A DNA stretch of 64,000 bases, from contig NZ_CP101156.1 of assembly GCF_024298845.1 (NCBI RefSeq), positions 434,001 through 498,000 of the forward strand, written 5' to 3'. Under the pieces are notes generated by a model. It did no database searches. It saw nothing but the letters and a program-made list of their open reading frames with translations, and was not told where the DNA came from. How positions within the stretch are numbered: position 1 is the stretch's first letter; every line of letters begins with the position of its first letter. Shown here piece by piece: positions 18,172-26,668 of the stretch. Position numbers and translations under genes: made by a program. This DNA comes from Natronosalvus amylolyticus. Lineage in GTDB: Archaea; Halobacteriota; Halobacteria; Halobacteriales; Natrialbaceae.

Positions 18172-18399
18172 TCAGGCGTGCTCGATCACGACGTGCCACT
18201 CGTCGGGTTCGACCTCGGTCGGCTCGTAGCTGAACCCGCGTTGTTTGAGGATGTTGTACAGCGGTTCGGGCTCGAAGCTATTGATCAAGAGGAACGTTTC
18301 GTCGGCCTCGAGCGCGTCGAGTTCGTCCATAATCGGGGAGAAGGGCTCGCCGTCGACCTCACGGGCGTCGAGTACGCGATCAGCGTCTTTTATCCTCAT
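18172..18399 (-). CDS. DUF2249 domain protein
   Basis: A 75-residue protein comprising one DUF2249 domain: LDAREVDGEPFSPIMDELDAL, a hydrophobic strand TFLLINSFEPEPLYNIL, then RGFSYEPTEVEPDEWHVVI. The family is small and cytoplasmic, with a SirA/TusA-like fold, and in haloarchaea it is repeatedly found beside nitrogen-oxide and molybdenum-cofactor genes. It is 64 bases downstream of the MoaD-like gene and in the same direction, so they probably form an operon with the membrane protein. The biochemical role is unknown. Confidence 0.8.
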   Translation of the reverse strand: MRIKDADRVLDAREVDGEPFSPIMDELDALEADETFLLINSFEPEPLYNILKQRGFSYEPTEVEPDEWHVVIEHA

Positions 18400-18463
18400 T
18401 ACCGACTCATTTGTGCGACTCGGTTGTATATATTGGTGCGATTATCTTCGGGTATGGGAGCGG

Positions 18464-18859
18464 TTAACAACAGAAGAAAAACGGCTTCATTAGGGCGACC
18501 CGATCACCATCCTCGAGGACCGTGTCGAAGCCGTCGGCGTGTTCGTTGAATCGACCGTTGATACAGATACGGGCGTACGTTCGCGTCTGGTCGCCTTCCG
18601 GGTTCTTTCGCCAGGTACCGGGCAAGTCGTCGGGTTGCGGTGCCCACCCGTGGGCCGTTGTCTCGTCCTCCGATTTCGCGATCAACAGTGATTCGACGTC
18701 GTAATCCTCGAAGAACGCTTCGAGGAACTCTCTGAGTGTTGTTCCATCGAACGTATACTCGAAGCGATGGTCGCCGATCGCCGTTCGAACGTGGCCAGTA
18801 CACACCACGCCCACGGTCGTCTGAACCTGTCGGTGGTCCGCACTCGAGTGAGTTGCCAT
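18464..18859 (-). CDS. MoaD/ThiS-like ubiquitin-fold protein
   Basis: A 131-residue protein. The C-terminal part DGFDTVLEDGDRVALMKPF matches the ubiquitin-like MoaD/ThiS fold, in which a DGD turn precedes the last strand. Instead of the canonical C-terminal Gly-Gly, it ends in three Phe and two Cys residues, so activation by an E1-like enzyme is unlikely. An N-terminal region with CTGHVRTAIGDHRFEYTFDG precedes the domain. The gene sits between the membrane protein and DUF2249. It may be a structural cousin of MoaD used as a binding module rather than a sulfur carrier; this is inference. Confidence 0.65.
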   Translation of the reverse strand: MATHSSADHRQVQTTVGVVCTGHVRTAIGDHRFEYTFDGTTLREFLEAFFEDYDVESLLIAKSEDETTAHGWAPQPDDLPGTWRKNPEGDQTRTYARICINGRFNEHADGFDTVLEDGDRVALMKPFFFCC

Positions 18860-18918
18860 GGCAGCTTCAATACGTACTCGAGGGGAAAACGCGGTTTCCC
18901 GAACGTGTTCGCAACCGG

Positions 18919-20112
18919 TTATCGGTGCTCGTAGAAGACGGCGAAAACGATGAGTGCATACAGGAGTGCGCCGACCAACACCAGCACAGAACCGGCGTGC
19001 TCGAGGCTGATACTCCGTCCGAGTAATCCGCTCGCTTCGAGGAGCAGCCCAACGGCGATCAGCCCCATCGAGAGCGATGCCGTTCGGTCGTCGAGCCCAG
19101 GAGTCGAGGCGATTGCGGGCGGATAAAACTGGTAGGTCACGCCGATGATACTCAACCCGAGGAAACCCGTCAGGGCGAGGCGATAGTGGGCGTCGAAGGG
19201 GTTTCCGGGAAGGGTGTGACCCTCGAGTGCGAACGTGAGGCCGACGGCGACGGCGAGAACGCCGAAGAGAGTCCCTGCGTACACGCCATAGAGGCCGATT
19301 CGTCGGCGGTCGCTGCGATGGAACATATCAGCATATGCGAGTGCGAACCCGGTAACGGCTGCCGTCTGCATGAGTGCACCGAGGCGGAACGTCGTCGACC
19401 CGAGAAAATCGGTGACGAGGAGGAGTGGCCCGAGGCCACCGGCAGGAAGCACGAGCCAGACGAGTGTTCGACGTGGCGAGACGACGAGAAATCGCGGAAT
19501 CACACGAAATCCAATGGCGAAGAACAGGAGGGTAGCCGCCCCGAGGGCGAGAACGTGTGTCGTCGCTGGTCCGCTAGGGGCCTGGACAGGCAACAAGCCG
19601 TCGAACCGACGGGCGAGAGGGAGTAACGAACCCACCAGAAGGTAGCCCACGACGACGGGAACGAATAGATTGGCGAACCTGTCGACGCTCGCTCGCTCCG
19701 CGTTGACACCGCCGGTCCCCGTTCGTTTGCCGAGGAGATTGCCACGGACGGTCCAGCCAATAGCCCCGACGAACACGAGACACCCCGCGAACCACAGGAG
19801 TGAACCGATTGCCAGCAGTGGGAGTCCCGATATTCCTCCGGCACCCTCGAGTGCCAGCACGGCCGTTCCAGTCGCAGTCAACGGGAGTTGAACGGCCGGT
19901 GCCTGCGGGAACGCCAGCGAGGAATCGAAATAGGAGGGAATCAAACTGTACCCTTTTCCGAAGATGACGTGGAACACGAATCCCCACAACCCGAGAACGA
20001 CCGTGACTGACCGGTCAAAGCCAGCGACGACGGCAAATTGCCAGCAGACGAACCAGCAAACGCCAGCGCCAACGAACGCTCGAGTCCACCGGGTGATGGT
20101 TGCAGCCGACAT
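18919..20112 (-). CDS. Polytopic membrane protein of a nitrogen-oxide/redox-type cluster
   Basis: A 397-residue protein with about 11-12 hydrophobic segments and almost no soluble domain. Histidines recur at membrane edges (FHVIFGKGYSLIPSYF, ATTHVLALGAA, DAHYRLALTGFLG), reminiscent of heme-binding membrane subunits such as NnrS or heme-copper-oxidase-like families, but no full signature is recognised. It is the first of three same-strand genes with the MoaD-like and DUF2249 proteins. It could be a heme-carrying sensor or transporter in denitrification-type metabolism; no function can be assigned from sequence alone. Confidence 0.7.
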   Translation of the reverse strand: MSAATITRWTRAFVGAGVCWFVCWQFAVVAGFDRSVTVVLGLWGFVFHVIFGKGYSLIPSYFDSSLAFPQAPAVQLPLTATGTAVLALEGAGGISGLPLLAIGSLLWFAGCLVFVGAIGWTVRGNLLGKRTGTGGVNAERASVDRFANLFVPVVVGYLLVGSLLPLARRFDGLLPVQAPSGPATTHVLALGAATLLFFAIGFRVIPRFLVVSPRRTLVWLVLPAGGLGPLLLVTDFLGSTTFRLGALMQTAAVTGFALAYADMFHRSDRRRIGLYGVYAGTLFGVLAVAVGLTFALEGHTLPGNPFDAHYRLALTGFLGLSIIGVTYQFYPPAIASTPGLDDRTASLSMGLIAVGLLLEASGLLGRSISLEHAGSVLVLVGALLYALIVFAVFYEHR

Positions 20113-20175
20113 CGTTTCGATATCGGTGGCGAGAACCGTGAATGTACGTGCGAACGGACGGGGAGTACGAACGTG

Positions 20176-20949
20176 TCAATCTATCTCGAGGGCGTCGCGA
20201 TCGGCGCCAGCCAGTGCACAGAGGGCGTCCGCCTCGAGCAGGTGCAGGCGACCGGGAATCACGAGTAGGTGGAGCGGGTCGCCGAAATCGCGCTCTGCGA
20301 GCTCGCTCATTGTTCCGGCTTCGACCAGCGGTTCTGGACTCCCCGCACGGGCGACGACCACGCCGACGAGGTCAGGGTATTCTTCGGCGAGTAGTGATGC
20401 TCCCACGTCGGCCGTCATGTACTCCTCGCGATCGGCTTTGATGTCGAGGTAGACGACCGTGTGGAGATTCGCCTCGCGGTTCGCGTCGATGGTTTCGGTG
20501 ACGCTGGCGGGTAGGCCGTCGGCCCCATGGGCGTAGGGAAACGGGAGCGTCGTCGCCTTTCCGAACCGATAGTTCTGGAGGCCGGTGAGCGAACTGGTCG
20601 CGGTCTGGGCGGTGACGCCGTGGATGACTCTGGTTTCGATCCCGCGTTCGTGTGCTCGCAACCGAAGGTCGACGTGGGTCGTCGAAATCATCGTATCGCC
20701 GGCCGTGAGAAACGCGACGGATTCGTCTTCGGCGGCCTCGAGGATGTCGTCGGGATGTTGTTCGACGCCGACCCGGTCACGGACGTCGATGTCGATGTCG
20801 TGGTGGGCCTCGAGGTCCTCGATTGTCGTTCCGATCAGTTTGCTGGTGTAAAACTCGGCGTAGGCGCGGTTGGCCTCTCGCAGTGCGGTCTGGCCTTCGA
20901 CGGTTATCGAGGTTTCGTCGTACAGGCCGAGACCGATAAAGGTGAGCAT
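20176..20949 (-). CDS. dphB: Diphthine synthase
   Basis: A 257-residue SAM-dependent methyltransferase of the tetrapyrrole-methylase fold. The N-terminus MLTFIGLGLYDETSITVEG and the internal GDTMISTTHVDLRLRA and VIHGVTAQTATSSLTGLQNYRFGKATT are diagnostic of archaeal DphB. It methylates the 3-amino-3-carboxypropyl-histidine of elongation factor 2 on the way to diphthamide. ATG 20949 is used; the frame runs to 21081 without homology. It lies tail-to-tail with the preceding membrane gene's upstream region and is divergent from glmM. Confidence 0.95.
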   Translation of the reverse strand: MLTFIGLGLYDETSITVEGQTALREANRAYAEFYTSKLIGTTIEDLEAHHDIDIDVRDRVGVEQHPDDILEAAEDESVAFLTAGDTMISTTHVDLRLRAHERGIETRVIHGVTAQTATSSLTGLQNYRFGKATTLPFPYAHGADGLPASVTETIDANREANLHTVVYLDIKADREEYMTADVGASLLAEEYPDLVGVVVARAGSPEPLVEAGTMSELAERDFGDPLHLLVIPGRLHLLEADALCALAGADRDALEID

Positions 20950-21145
20950 GCGCTGTGTTACTGGAGGCTGGTGGAATACGTTTTCGAGTTCGGTCGCGCC
21001 GGTGACTCGTTCGGGAAGTGCAGCCGGGTGCGATCGGATTGTGGCCCGCAGGCCTGGCCGAGAAACCGGACGCCAGCCCAAGTTACCACTCGCCGAAAGA
21101 GTGGTACAACATTCCCTATAAGTAGTTCCTCGAGCAAGGACGGAT

Positions 21146-22516
21146 ATGACTTACTTTGGGACGGCCGGCATCCGTGGTCCCGTCGAGGAGACGGTGACGC
21201 CGGAACTCGCTCTGGCGGTAGGGAAGGCCGTTGGCGAGCCGGGAAGACGGGTCGTCGTCGGTCGGGACGGCCGCGAAACGGGCCCGGCACTCGCCGCGGC
21301 GATGGAAGCCGGCCTCGAGAGCGCCGGCGCGGACGTCAGTCGAATCGGACAGGTGCCCACCCCAACCCTCGCGTTCGCCTCGCGTGGACGCCACGGCGTG
21401 ATGATTACGGCCAGCCACAACCCGGCTGCTGACAACGGGATCAAACTGCTCGCAGACGGCGTCGAGTACGATCGGGAAGCCGAACGTGCCATCGAGGCAC
21501 AGATAGACGCACCTACCCAGGCGTCGTGGGACGAGTGGGGCCGCCACCGGACCGAAGACGTCCTCGACGCGTACCGGGCCACGGTAGCCGACTACGTTCG
21601 TGCGCAATTCGGTGAAACCAGTGGCCCACCGCTCGAGGGACTTTCAGTTGCTATCGATTGTGGCAACGGCGTCGGCTCGCTGGCCTCGCCCCAGGTCCTC
21701 GAGCGACTGGGTGCGGACGTCGTCGGCGTCAACGCGACGGTCGACGGTCACTTCCCTGCCCGGGCGAGTAAACCAACGGCAGAGACGCTGACCGACTTTT
21801 CGGCGTTCCTCGAGGACGGGAGGTTCGGCCTTGGACTCGCACACGACGGGGATGCAGACCGACTGGTCGTCCTCGACGGCGATGGAACCGTCGTTCACGA
21901 AGACACGGTTCTGGCACTCGTCGCCCGACACTACACCGAGACGAGCGACGTGGAAGACCCCGTCGTCGTCACCACTCCGAACGCCTCAGCACGAATCGAC
22001 GAACAGGTTCGCGAGGCTGGCGGCCGGGTCGAACGCGTTCGGTTGGGAGCGCTTCACGAGGGAATCGCCAGGGTGCGCGAAAACGCCGATTCAGAAACGG
22101 CCGTCGTGTTCGCTGCCGAACCATGGAAGCACATTCACACCGCCTTCGGTGGCTGGATCGACGGCGTGTGCAGCAGCGCCGTCGTCAGTGCACTGGTTGT
22201 CGAAGCCGGTTCGCTCGAGGCCCTTCGCGACCCCGTCACTGAACGACCGTATCGAAAGGTCTCTATCGACTGTCCGGACGACAGAAAGGAATCGGTGATG
22301 GAGGCGCTCGAGACGACGCTACCGGCCTCATTCGAGGGTGGCGACGTCGATACGAACTACGGAGTCCGCCTCGAGTTCCCGGACGCGTCGTGGCTCCTCG
22401 TTCGACCCAGTGGGACCGAGCCGTACGTTCGGCTGTACGCAGAGAGCGATGACGTCGAGGCACTCGTTGCCGACGCGCGGGTAGTTATCGAGCAGGCCGT
22501 CGAGCACGCGAACTGA
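21146..22516 (+). CDS. glmM: Phosphoglucosamine/phosphohexomutase (GlmM-like)
   Basis: A 456-residue alpha-D-phosphohexomutase. FGTAGIRG opens domain 1, the phosphoserine loop is ITASHNPAADNG (Ser90), the Mg-binding loop is HDGDADRL, and the C-terminal phosphate loop is RPSGTEPYVRLYAE. All catalytic elements are present. The substrate loop reads EPWKHI rather than the usual EEXGG type, so the preferred sugar (glucosamine, glucose or mannose phosphate) is uncertain. The product feeds UDP-sugar synthesis for glycans and S-layer glycosylation. It is divergent from dphB with about 195 bases between the starts. Confidence 0.9.
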   Translation: MTYFGTAGIRGPVEETVTPELALAVGKAVGEPGRRVVVGRDGRETGPALAAAMEAGLESAGADVSRIGQVPTPTLAFASRGRHGVMITASHNPAADNGIKLLADGVEYDREAERAIEAQIDAPTQASWDEWGRHRTEDVLDAYRATVADYVRAQFGETSGPPLEGLSVAIDCGNGVGSLASPQVLERLGADVVGVNATVDGHFPARASKPTAETLTDFSAFLEDGRFGLGLAHDGDADRLVVLDGDGTVVHEDTVLALVARHYTETSDVEDPVVVTTPNASARIDEQVREAGGRVERVRLGALHEGIARVRENADSETAVVFAAEPWKHIHTAFGGWIDGVCSSAVVSALVVEAGSLEALRDPVTERPYRKVSIDCPDDRKESVMEALETTLPASFEGGDVDTNYGVRLEFPDASWLLVRPSGTEPYVRLYAESDDVEALVADARVVIEQAVEHAN

Positions 22517-22870
22517 TCAGACCGTGACTTCACAGGTACGGAACAGTCCACTCTCGAGCCAGCTAACCGTCGCCGTATCGTCGTAGGTGACCTGAATTTG
22601 ATTGCGCTGGCGAACGTACTCCTGTGGGGAGGTGTTTTCGTAAGGCTGGAGTAAGCCAGCGTCCTCGAGTCGGTCGACCGTTCGATAGGCGGTCGTCAGG
22701 GGGACGTCGAACTCTTCAGCGAGGTCTGCGACCGTGGTCGGCGTCTCGACGGAGAGGTAAAACGCCCGCGGCGTCTCCTCGGCGAGCAACGTGAGCATTA
22801 CTTCGGGGTCACAGTCACTGTGTTCTGTGTCCGGGTCACACGGCAGTTGGTGGTGTAGGGTGTTGCTCAT
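22517..22870 (-). CDS. Winged-helix transcriptional regulator
   Basis: A small HTH protein of about 117 residues. Residues 35-75 (TPTTVADLAEEFDVPLTTAYRTVDRLEDAGLL) form a clear winged helix of the ArsR/TrmB type. The C-terminal half is a short beta-rich segment (NQIQVTYDDTATVSWLE) found in haloarchaeal DNA-binding proteins of this kind. Starts at 22870, 22897 and 22990 are possible; 22870 leaves the domain complete. It sits between glmM and the divergent cdd-udp pair, which makes nucleoside salvage a plausible but unproven target. Confidence 0.75.
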   Translation of the reverse strand: MSNTLHHQLPCDPDTEHSDCDPEVMLTLLAEETPRAFYLSVETPTTVADLAEEFDVPLTTAYRTVDRLEDAGLLQPYENTSPQEYVRQRNQIQVTYDDTATVSWLESGLFRTCEVTV

Positions 22871-23021
22871 GTGGGATACTTGTTCGTGTTTCTTCATAGA
22901 GTATGTTACAGGCTCCCAGTCGCTGGGAATGTGTCCGCTGACGGTGTGGTCACTGCTGTTTTGAAAGTCGAATGCGAACGTATGTACCAAACGTTTTGGT
23001 CTCGCTCCCGCAATCCCCGCT

Positions 23022-23414
23022 ATGGATTCGTTACTCGAAGCTGCACGGGAAATTCAGGCAGCTGCACACGTCCCCTACTCGTCCTATCGCGTCGGTGCCG
23101 CCCTCGAGACGGCCGACGGCAACGTGTTCGTCGGCTGTAACCTCGAGAACGCTAATTACAGCAATAGCTTGCACGCCGAGGAGGTTGCCATCGCCGAAGC
23201 AGTAAAAAATGGCCATCGCGAGTTTACTCGCATCGCCGTGAGTTCGGACCGCCGGGACGGGGTGACGCCCTGTGGGATGTGTCGACAGACGCTGGCGGAG
23301 TTCGCCGACGACGACCTGGTCGTCATCTGCGACGAGGGCGAAAATGAGACACCCAGCGAGTACACGCTCGGTGCACTCCTGCCGAATACGATTACCGAAG
23401 AAATGCTCGAGTGA
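23022..23414 (+). CDS. cdd: Cytidine deaminase
   Basis: A 130-residue deaminase. The zinc site is formed by SLHAEEVAIAEA (His51, catalytic Glu53) and TPCGMCRQ (Cys84, Cys87). CNLENANYSN provides substrate binding. The length fits the homotetrameric class, but the first zinc ligand is His as in the larger dimeric enzymes. It hydrolyses cytidine or deoxycytidine to uridine forms in salvage. The next gene, udp, is 100 bases downstream with its own TATA box, and uses the product. Confidence 0.93.
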   Translation: MDSLLEAAREIQAAAHVPYSSYRVGAALETADGNVFVGCNLENANYSNSLHAEEVAIAEAVKNGHREFTRIAVSSDRRDGVTPCGMCRQTLAEFADDDLVVICDEGENETPSEYTLGALLPNTITEEMLE

Positions 23415-23480
23415 CCCTCTCGACGGGTGCCCACTCCTTGTCGCAGGCAGCCGTTTCTCATCCGACAGGGGACGCCAGTA

Positions 23481-23488
23481 TTTATATA
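23481..23488 (+). promoter_or_regulatory. TATA box of udp
   Basis: TTTATATA at 23481-23488 sits 29-36 bases upstream of ATG 23517. This supports that start and a very short leader. Confidence 0.55.
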
Positions 23489-23516
23489 CGCAACCCCCTC
23501 GAAGTTTCAGGTCTCG

Positions 23517-24338
23517 ATGACTGGCGACAGCGAAGACCCGAACGCGGACGTACAGTACCACCTCGAGGTGAGCGCCGACGACGTCGCCGACACCGTTTTA
23601 CTGCCGGGTAATCCCGAACGCGTCGAGAAGATCGTCGACCACTGGGACGACCACGAAGAACGCGCCCACCACCGCGAGTACCGAACGGCTACGGGCACCT
23701 ACGACGGAACGCCGATTTCGGTCACGTCCACGGGTATCGGCGGACCATCGGCCGCCATCGCCGTCGAAGAACTGGCTCGAGTTGGCGTCGACACCTTCAT
23801 TCGCGTCGGATCCTGCGGTGCGATTCAACCGGAGATGGACGTGGGCGACCTCGTGATCACGACCGGTGGCGTTCGTCAGGAGGGGACGAGCAAGGAGTAC
23901 GTCCGGGAGGAGTACCCGGCGGTTGCTGATTTCGAGGTCGTCAGCGCGCTCGTTGCCGCCGCTGAACGCCTGAGTTATGACTACCATACCGGTCTCACGA
24001 TGAGTGCCGACTCGTTTTACTCGGGACAGGGGCGACCCGGTTTCGAGGGCTTCGAGGCCGCCGGAAGCGACACGCTGGTCGAGGAACTGACCGAAGCCAA
24101 GGTCGCTAATATCGAGATGGAAGCCAGCGCCATCCTCACCATCGCGAACGTCTACGGGCTTCGTGCGGGAGCCGTCTGTTCGGTGTACGCCAACCGCGTC
24201 ACCGGCGAGTTCCGCACCGAAGGCGAGTCTCGAGCGGCCGAAACCGCGTCTCTGGCGACGCACCTGCTGGCGAAGATGGACGCCGTCAAACGCGAGGCGG
24301 GCGTCGACCGCTGGCACGCTGGACTCAGCCTCGAGTGA
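23517..24338 (+). CDS. udp: Uridine phosphorylase
   Basis: A 273-residue nucleoside phosphorylase of the PNP/UDP family. TVLLPGNPERVEKI near the N-terminus, the phosphate-binding GSCGAIQPEMDVGDLVIT region and the base/ribose motif NIEMEASAILTIANVYGLRAG are all intact. It splits uridine into uracil and ribose-1-phosphate, which in haloarchaea can enter the pentose-bisphosphate route. ATG 23517 is supported by the TATA box just upstream. The frame to 23427 is a false extension. It works together with cdd. Confidence 0.92.
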   Translation: MTGDSEDPNADVQYHLEVSADDVADTVLLPGNPERVEKIVDHWDDHEERAHHREYRTATGTYDGTPISVTSTGIGGPSAAIAVEELARVGVDTFIRVGSCGAIQPEMDVGDLVITTGGVRQEGTSKEYVREEYPAVADFEVVSALVAAAERLSYDYHTGLTMSADSFYSGQGRPGFEGFEAAGSDTLVEELTEAKVANIEMEASAILTIANVYGLRAGAVCSVYANRVTGEFRTEGESRAAETASLATHLLAKMDAVKREAGVDRWHAGLSLE

Positions 24339-24369
24339 CTCCCGTTTAATGAGTGTGCCTCGACACTCG

Positions 24370-24512
24370 ACCGAGTGCGAACCGTAATTCCACCAAGTAC
24401 GCACTGACGCTTCACCGAATGCGAATCGTAATTCCACCAAGTACGCACTGACGCTTCACCGAGTGCGAATCGTAATTCCACCAAGTACGCACTGACGCTC
24501 CACCGAGTGCGC
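24370..24512. repeat. 44-bp tandem repeat downstream of udp
   Basis: GTAATTCCACCAAGTACGCA and the sequence around it repeat with an exact 44-base period at 24384, 24428 and 24472, followed by a partial unit. Differences between copies are single bases. There is no unique spacer, and no gene is seen in 24339-24610. Confidence 0.9.
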
Positions 24513-24610
24513 ACCGACCGGGCGGTGACCTCGAGGTACTGCACTCGTTTCGACTCCGTCACACATTTTCGAATCGAAATCAATAGGTCACTCCTGGCGA
24601 ACTAGTCGCT

Positions 24611-25534
24611 GTGAGCAGGTATCGAAATCTAGTACTGTTTCTGGTGCTGGCTGCCGTCTGGGGAACCGCATTCGTTGCGATCAGCGCCGGCCTCGAGTAC
24701 TTTCCACCCGTTCTGTACGCCGCCCTGCGCTACGACATCGCGGGGATACTCATGTTAGCGTACGCCGCTTACGTCCTCGACGACGTCGTCCCGCGTGGTC
24801 GAGAGCAGTGGCTACTCGTAACTATTGGCTCCGTGTTGCTCATCGCGGCCTACCACGCGTTTTTGTTCATCGGGCAACAGCACACGACGGCCGCGGCGGC
24901 CGCCATCGTCGTCAGCCTCTCACCGGTGTTAACGACCGGGTTCGCTCGCCTGCTCGTCCCGTCCGATGCCCTCTCTCCAGTGGGACTCGTCGGCGTCGCT
25001 ATCGGCCTCGTCGGCGTTGCCGTCATCGCCCAACCCGACCCGAACGACCTGCTGGCGACGAACGCGGTTGCAATCGCGCTCGTCTTTTTCGCCGCGGCCT
25101 CATTCGCCCTCGGGAGCGTCCTCACGCGGCGACTCGACGCCGAGATGCCGATCGAATCGATGGAAGCCTGGTCGATGCTCGGCGGGGCAGCCCTCATGCA
25201 CCTGTTGAGTCTCGCCCTCAGAGAACCGATCGAACCGCGATCGTGGCTCCAGGCCGAAGCCCTCGGTGCGCTCGCGTACCTCGCGCTGGTCTCGAGTGCC
25301 CTCGGCTTTCTGTTGTATTTCGTCTTGCTCGAGCGACTGGGGCCCGTCGAAATCAACATGGTTTCGTACGTCGCACCGATTTTCGCGGCGGTTTTCGGCT
25401 GGCTCTATCTGGGTGAAGTCATCGATGGAACGACGGTGTTCGGCTTCGCCCTCATCGCCGTCGGTTTCGTGTTGGTCAAGCGCCGCGCGCTCCGTGAGGA
25501 GTTCGGACACCTGCAGGCACTAGCCGGACGATAG
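24611..25534 (+). CDS. EamA (DMT) family transporter
   Basis: A 307-residue integral membrane protein with ten hydrophobic helices in two five-helix halves, the layout of the EamA drug/metabolite transporters. The first half begins LVLFLVLAAVWGTAFVAIS and contains the conserved Arg of ALRYDIAG. The second half ends in EVIDGTTVFGFALIAVGFVLV. It is a likely exporter or uptake carrier for small metabolites. The substrate is unknown. GTG 24611 is the only plausible start. Confidence 0.9.
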   Translation: MSRYRNLVLFLVLAAVWGTAFVAISAGLEYFPPVLYAALRYDIAGILMLAYAAYVLDDVVPRGREQWLLVTIGSVLLIAAYHAFLFIGQQHTTAAAAAIVVSLSPVLTTGFARLLVPSDALSPVGLVGVAIGLVGVAVIAQPDPNDLLATNAVAIALVFFAAASFALGSVLTRRLDAEMPIESMEAWSMLGGAALMHLLSLALREPIEPRSWLQAEALGALAYLALVSSALGFLLYFVLLERLGPVEINMVSYVAPIFAAVFGWLYLGEVIDGTTVFGFALIAVGFVLVKRRALREEFGHLQALAGR

Positions 25535-25600
25535 GCGGCGTCGCCATGCATTGGTACGATAGTTCCCTCGAGTACGCCACTACGCAACTATGGTAATAGC

Positions 25601-25684
25601 TACAGTAGCCAGTGAAACGATTTACACACCTATCGAGGCGCTGTCCCGCGGTAGGATGTGTAATGACTTTCACTGGCTACTATA
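25601..25684. mobile_element. Palindromic MITE-like element, copy B
   Basis: An 84-base element with arms TACAGTAGCCAGTGAAA and TTTCACTGGCTACTATA, and inner arm ends TTACACACC and GGATGTGTAA. Its centre resembles the reverse complement of the centre of copy C, so B and C appear to be the same element inserted in opposite orientations. Confidence 0.75.
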
Positions 25685-25714
25685 CTGGTGGTGAAATGGA
25701 AGACACAGTCGGGC

Positions 25715-25850
25715 AACCGGTAGTATACGTAGAGCGACCAGTAGTGGAAGTGGATTTAACGGTAGTGAATTGGTGCCAACGGTAGTGGTGATAGAGTAAA
25801 TGGTAGTGGAAGTAGAGTGAACAGTAGTGTGAGTAAAGCATTTGGTACTC
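25715..25850. repeat. Degenerate 21-bp repeat downstream of phoU
   Basis: Six consecutive units of 20-21 bases begin with (C/T)(G/A)GTAGTG and then diverge, for example CAGTAGTGGAAGTGG and TGGTAGTGGAAGTAG. The 21-base period equals two turns of DNA. No gene is supported in 25685-25957. Confidence 0.65.
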
Positions 25851-25957
25851 TTAGCGAAGTAATATAATTTCGGATATAGATTGTACAATACTATTACTGG
25901 AGCATATGGTAGGGAACCGATAGTTTGGCAGTATAGCTCGTGTGATGACAAAACGTC

Positions 25958-26668
25958 TCAGGCGAGCAGTCGGTCGTCCCCCTCGAGCGCGTAGTAGGTT
26001 CGGGCGGCCACGTTGACCGCGTGGTCGCCGATTCGCTCGAGGTCGCGAACCAGGAGTAACGTGTACAACACGTCCTCGAGTATCGCGTCGGTCTCGACCG
26101 ACCCGCTTTCGACGTGGCGCGGAGGGCAGGTGATGGCGGATTCGGTGGATTTCGATTGTAGAATCCGGGTCAGCACCCGATTGGTTACCGCTTCACAGCG
26201 TCGGTCGAGTTCCGCATCCCGGGCGATGACCTCGAGACAACCATCGGTGTCATCGGTCACAAAGGCGTCTATCGCCGTGCCGACTTGCTCCCGTGCAAGC
26301 GCCGTTAGGCGTTCGAAATCGACATCCGGAATCGTACACCGGTGGGATTCGAGGGTGTAGCCTGCAAGGTTGGTCGCTAAATCGCCGATTCGTTCGAGGT
26401 CCGTGATGATTTTGAACGCGGCAACGACGAGTCGAAGGTCGCCCATCATCGGTTGATGGAGGGTGATGATCTCCAGACACTCGGCCTCGAGAGCGAGATA
26501 CCGACGGTTCACCCGGTTGTCTCCATCGACGACAGCGCTCGCGAGCGAGCGGTTACAGGCGACGAACGCTGCGACGGCGTCTTCGAGTTGCTCGCTGACG
26601 AAATCGCCCATGGCGACGACCGCCTCGCGGAGGCGCTCGAGGCGCTGTTGATAGCGCTCGCGAGCCAT
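25958..26668 (-). CDS. phoU: Phosphate-signalling protein PhoU
   Basis: A 236-residue protein with two PhoU three-helix units. The paired metal-binding signatures are seen as ITDLERIGDLATNLAGY in the first and VRDLERIGDHAVNVAARTYY in the second. It dampens Pst transport and phosphate-starvation signalling. The ATG shares one base with the pstB stop, so it is the last gene of the pstS-C-A-B-phoU operon. No AbrB domain is present, in contrast to the gene at 59687. Confidence 0.93.
   Translation of the reverse strand: MARERYQQRLERLREAVVAMGDFVSEQLEDAVAAFVACNRSLASAVVDGDNRVNRRYLALEAECLEIITLHQPMMGDLRLVVAAFKIITDLERIGDLATNLAGYTLESHRCTIPDVDFERLTALAREQVGTAIDAFVTDDTDGCLEVIARDAELDRRCEAVTNRVLTRILQSKSTESAITCPPRHVESGSVETDAILEDVLYTLLLVRDLERIGDHAVNVAARTYYALEGDDRLLA

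Noticed and set aside
25476..25673. A small frame starting KVITHP at the copy B element
   Set aside because: The same opening arises from the element's arm at copy D; it is a by-product of the palindrome sequence, and the rest is antisense to the transporter gene.
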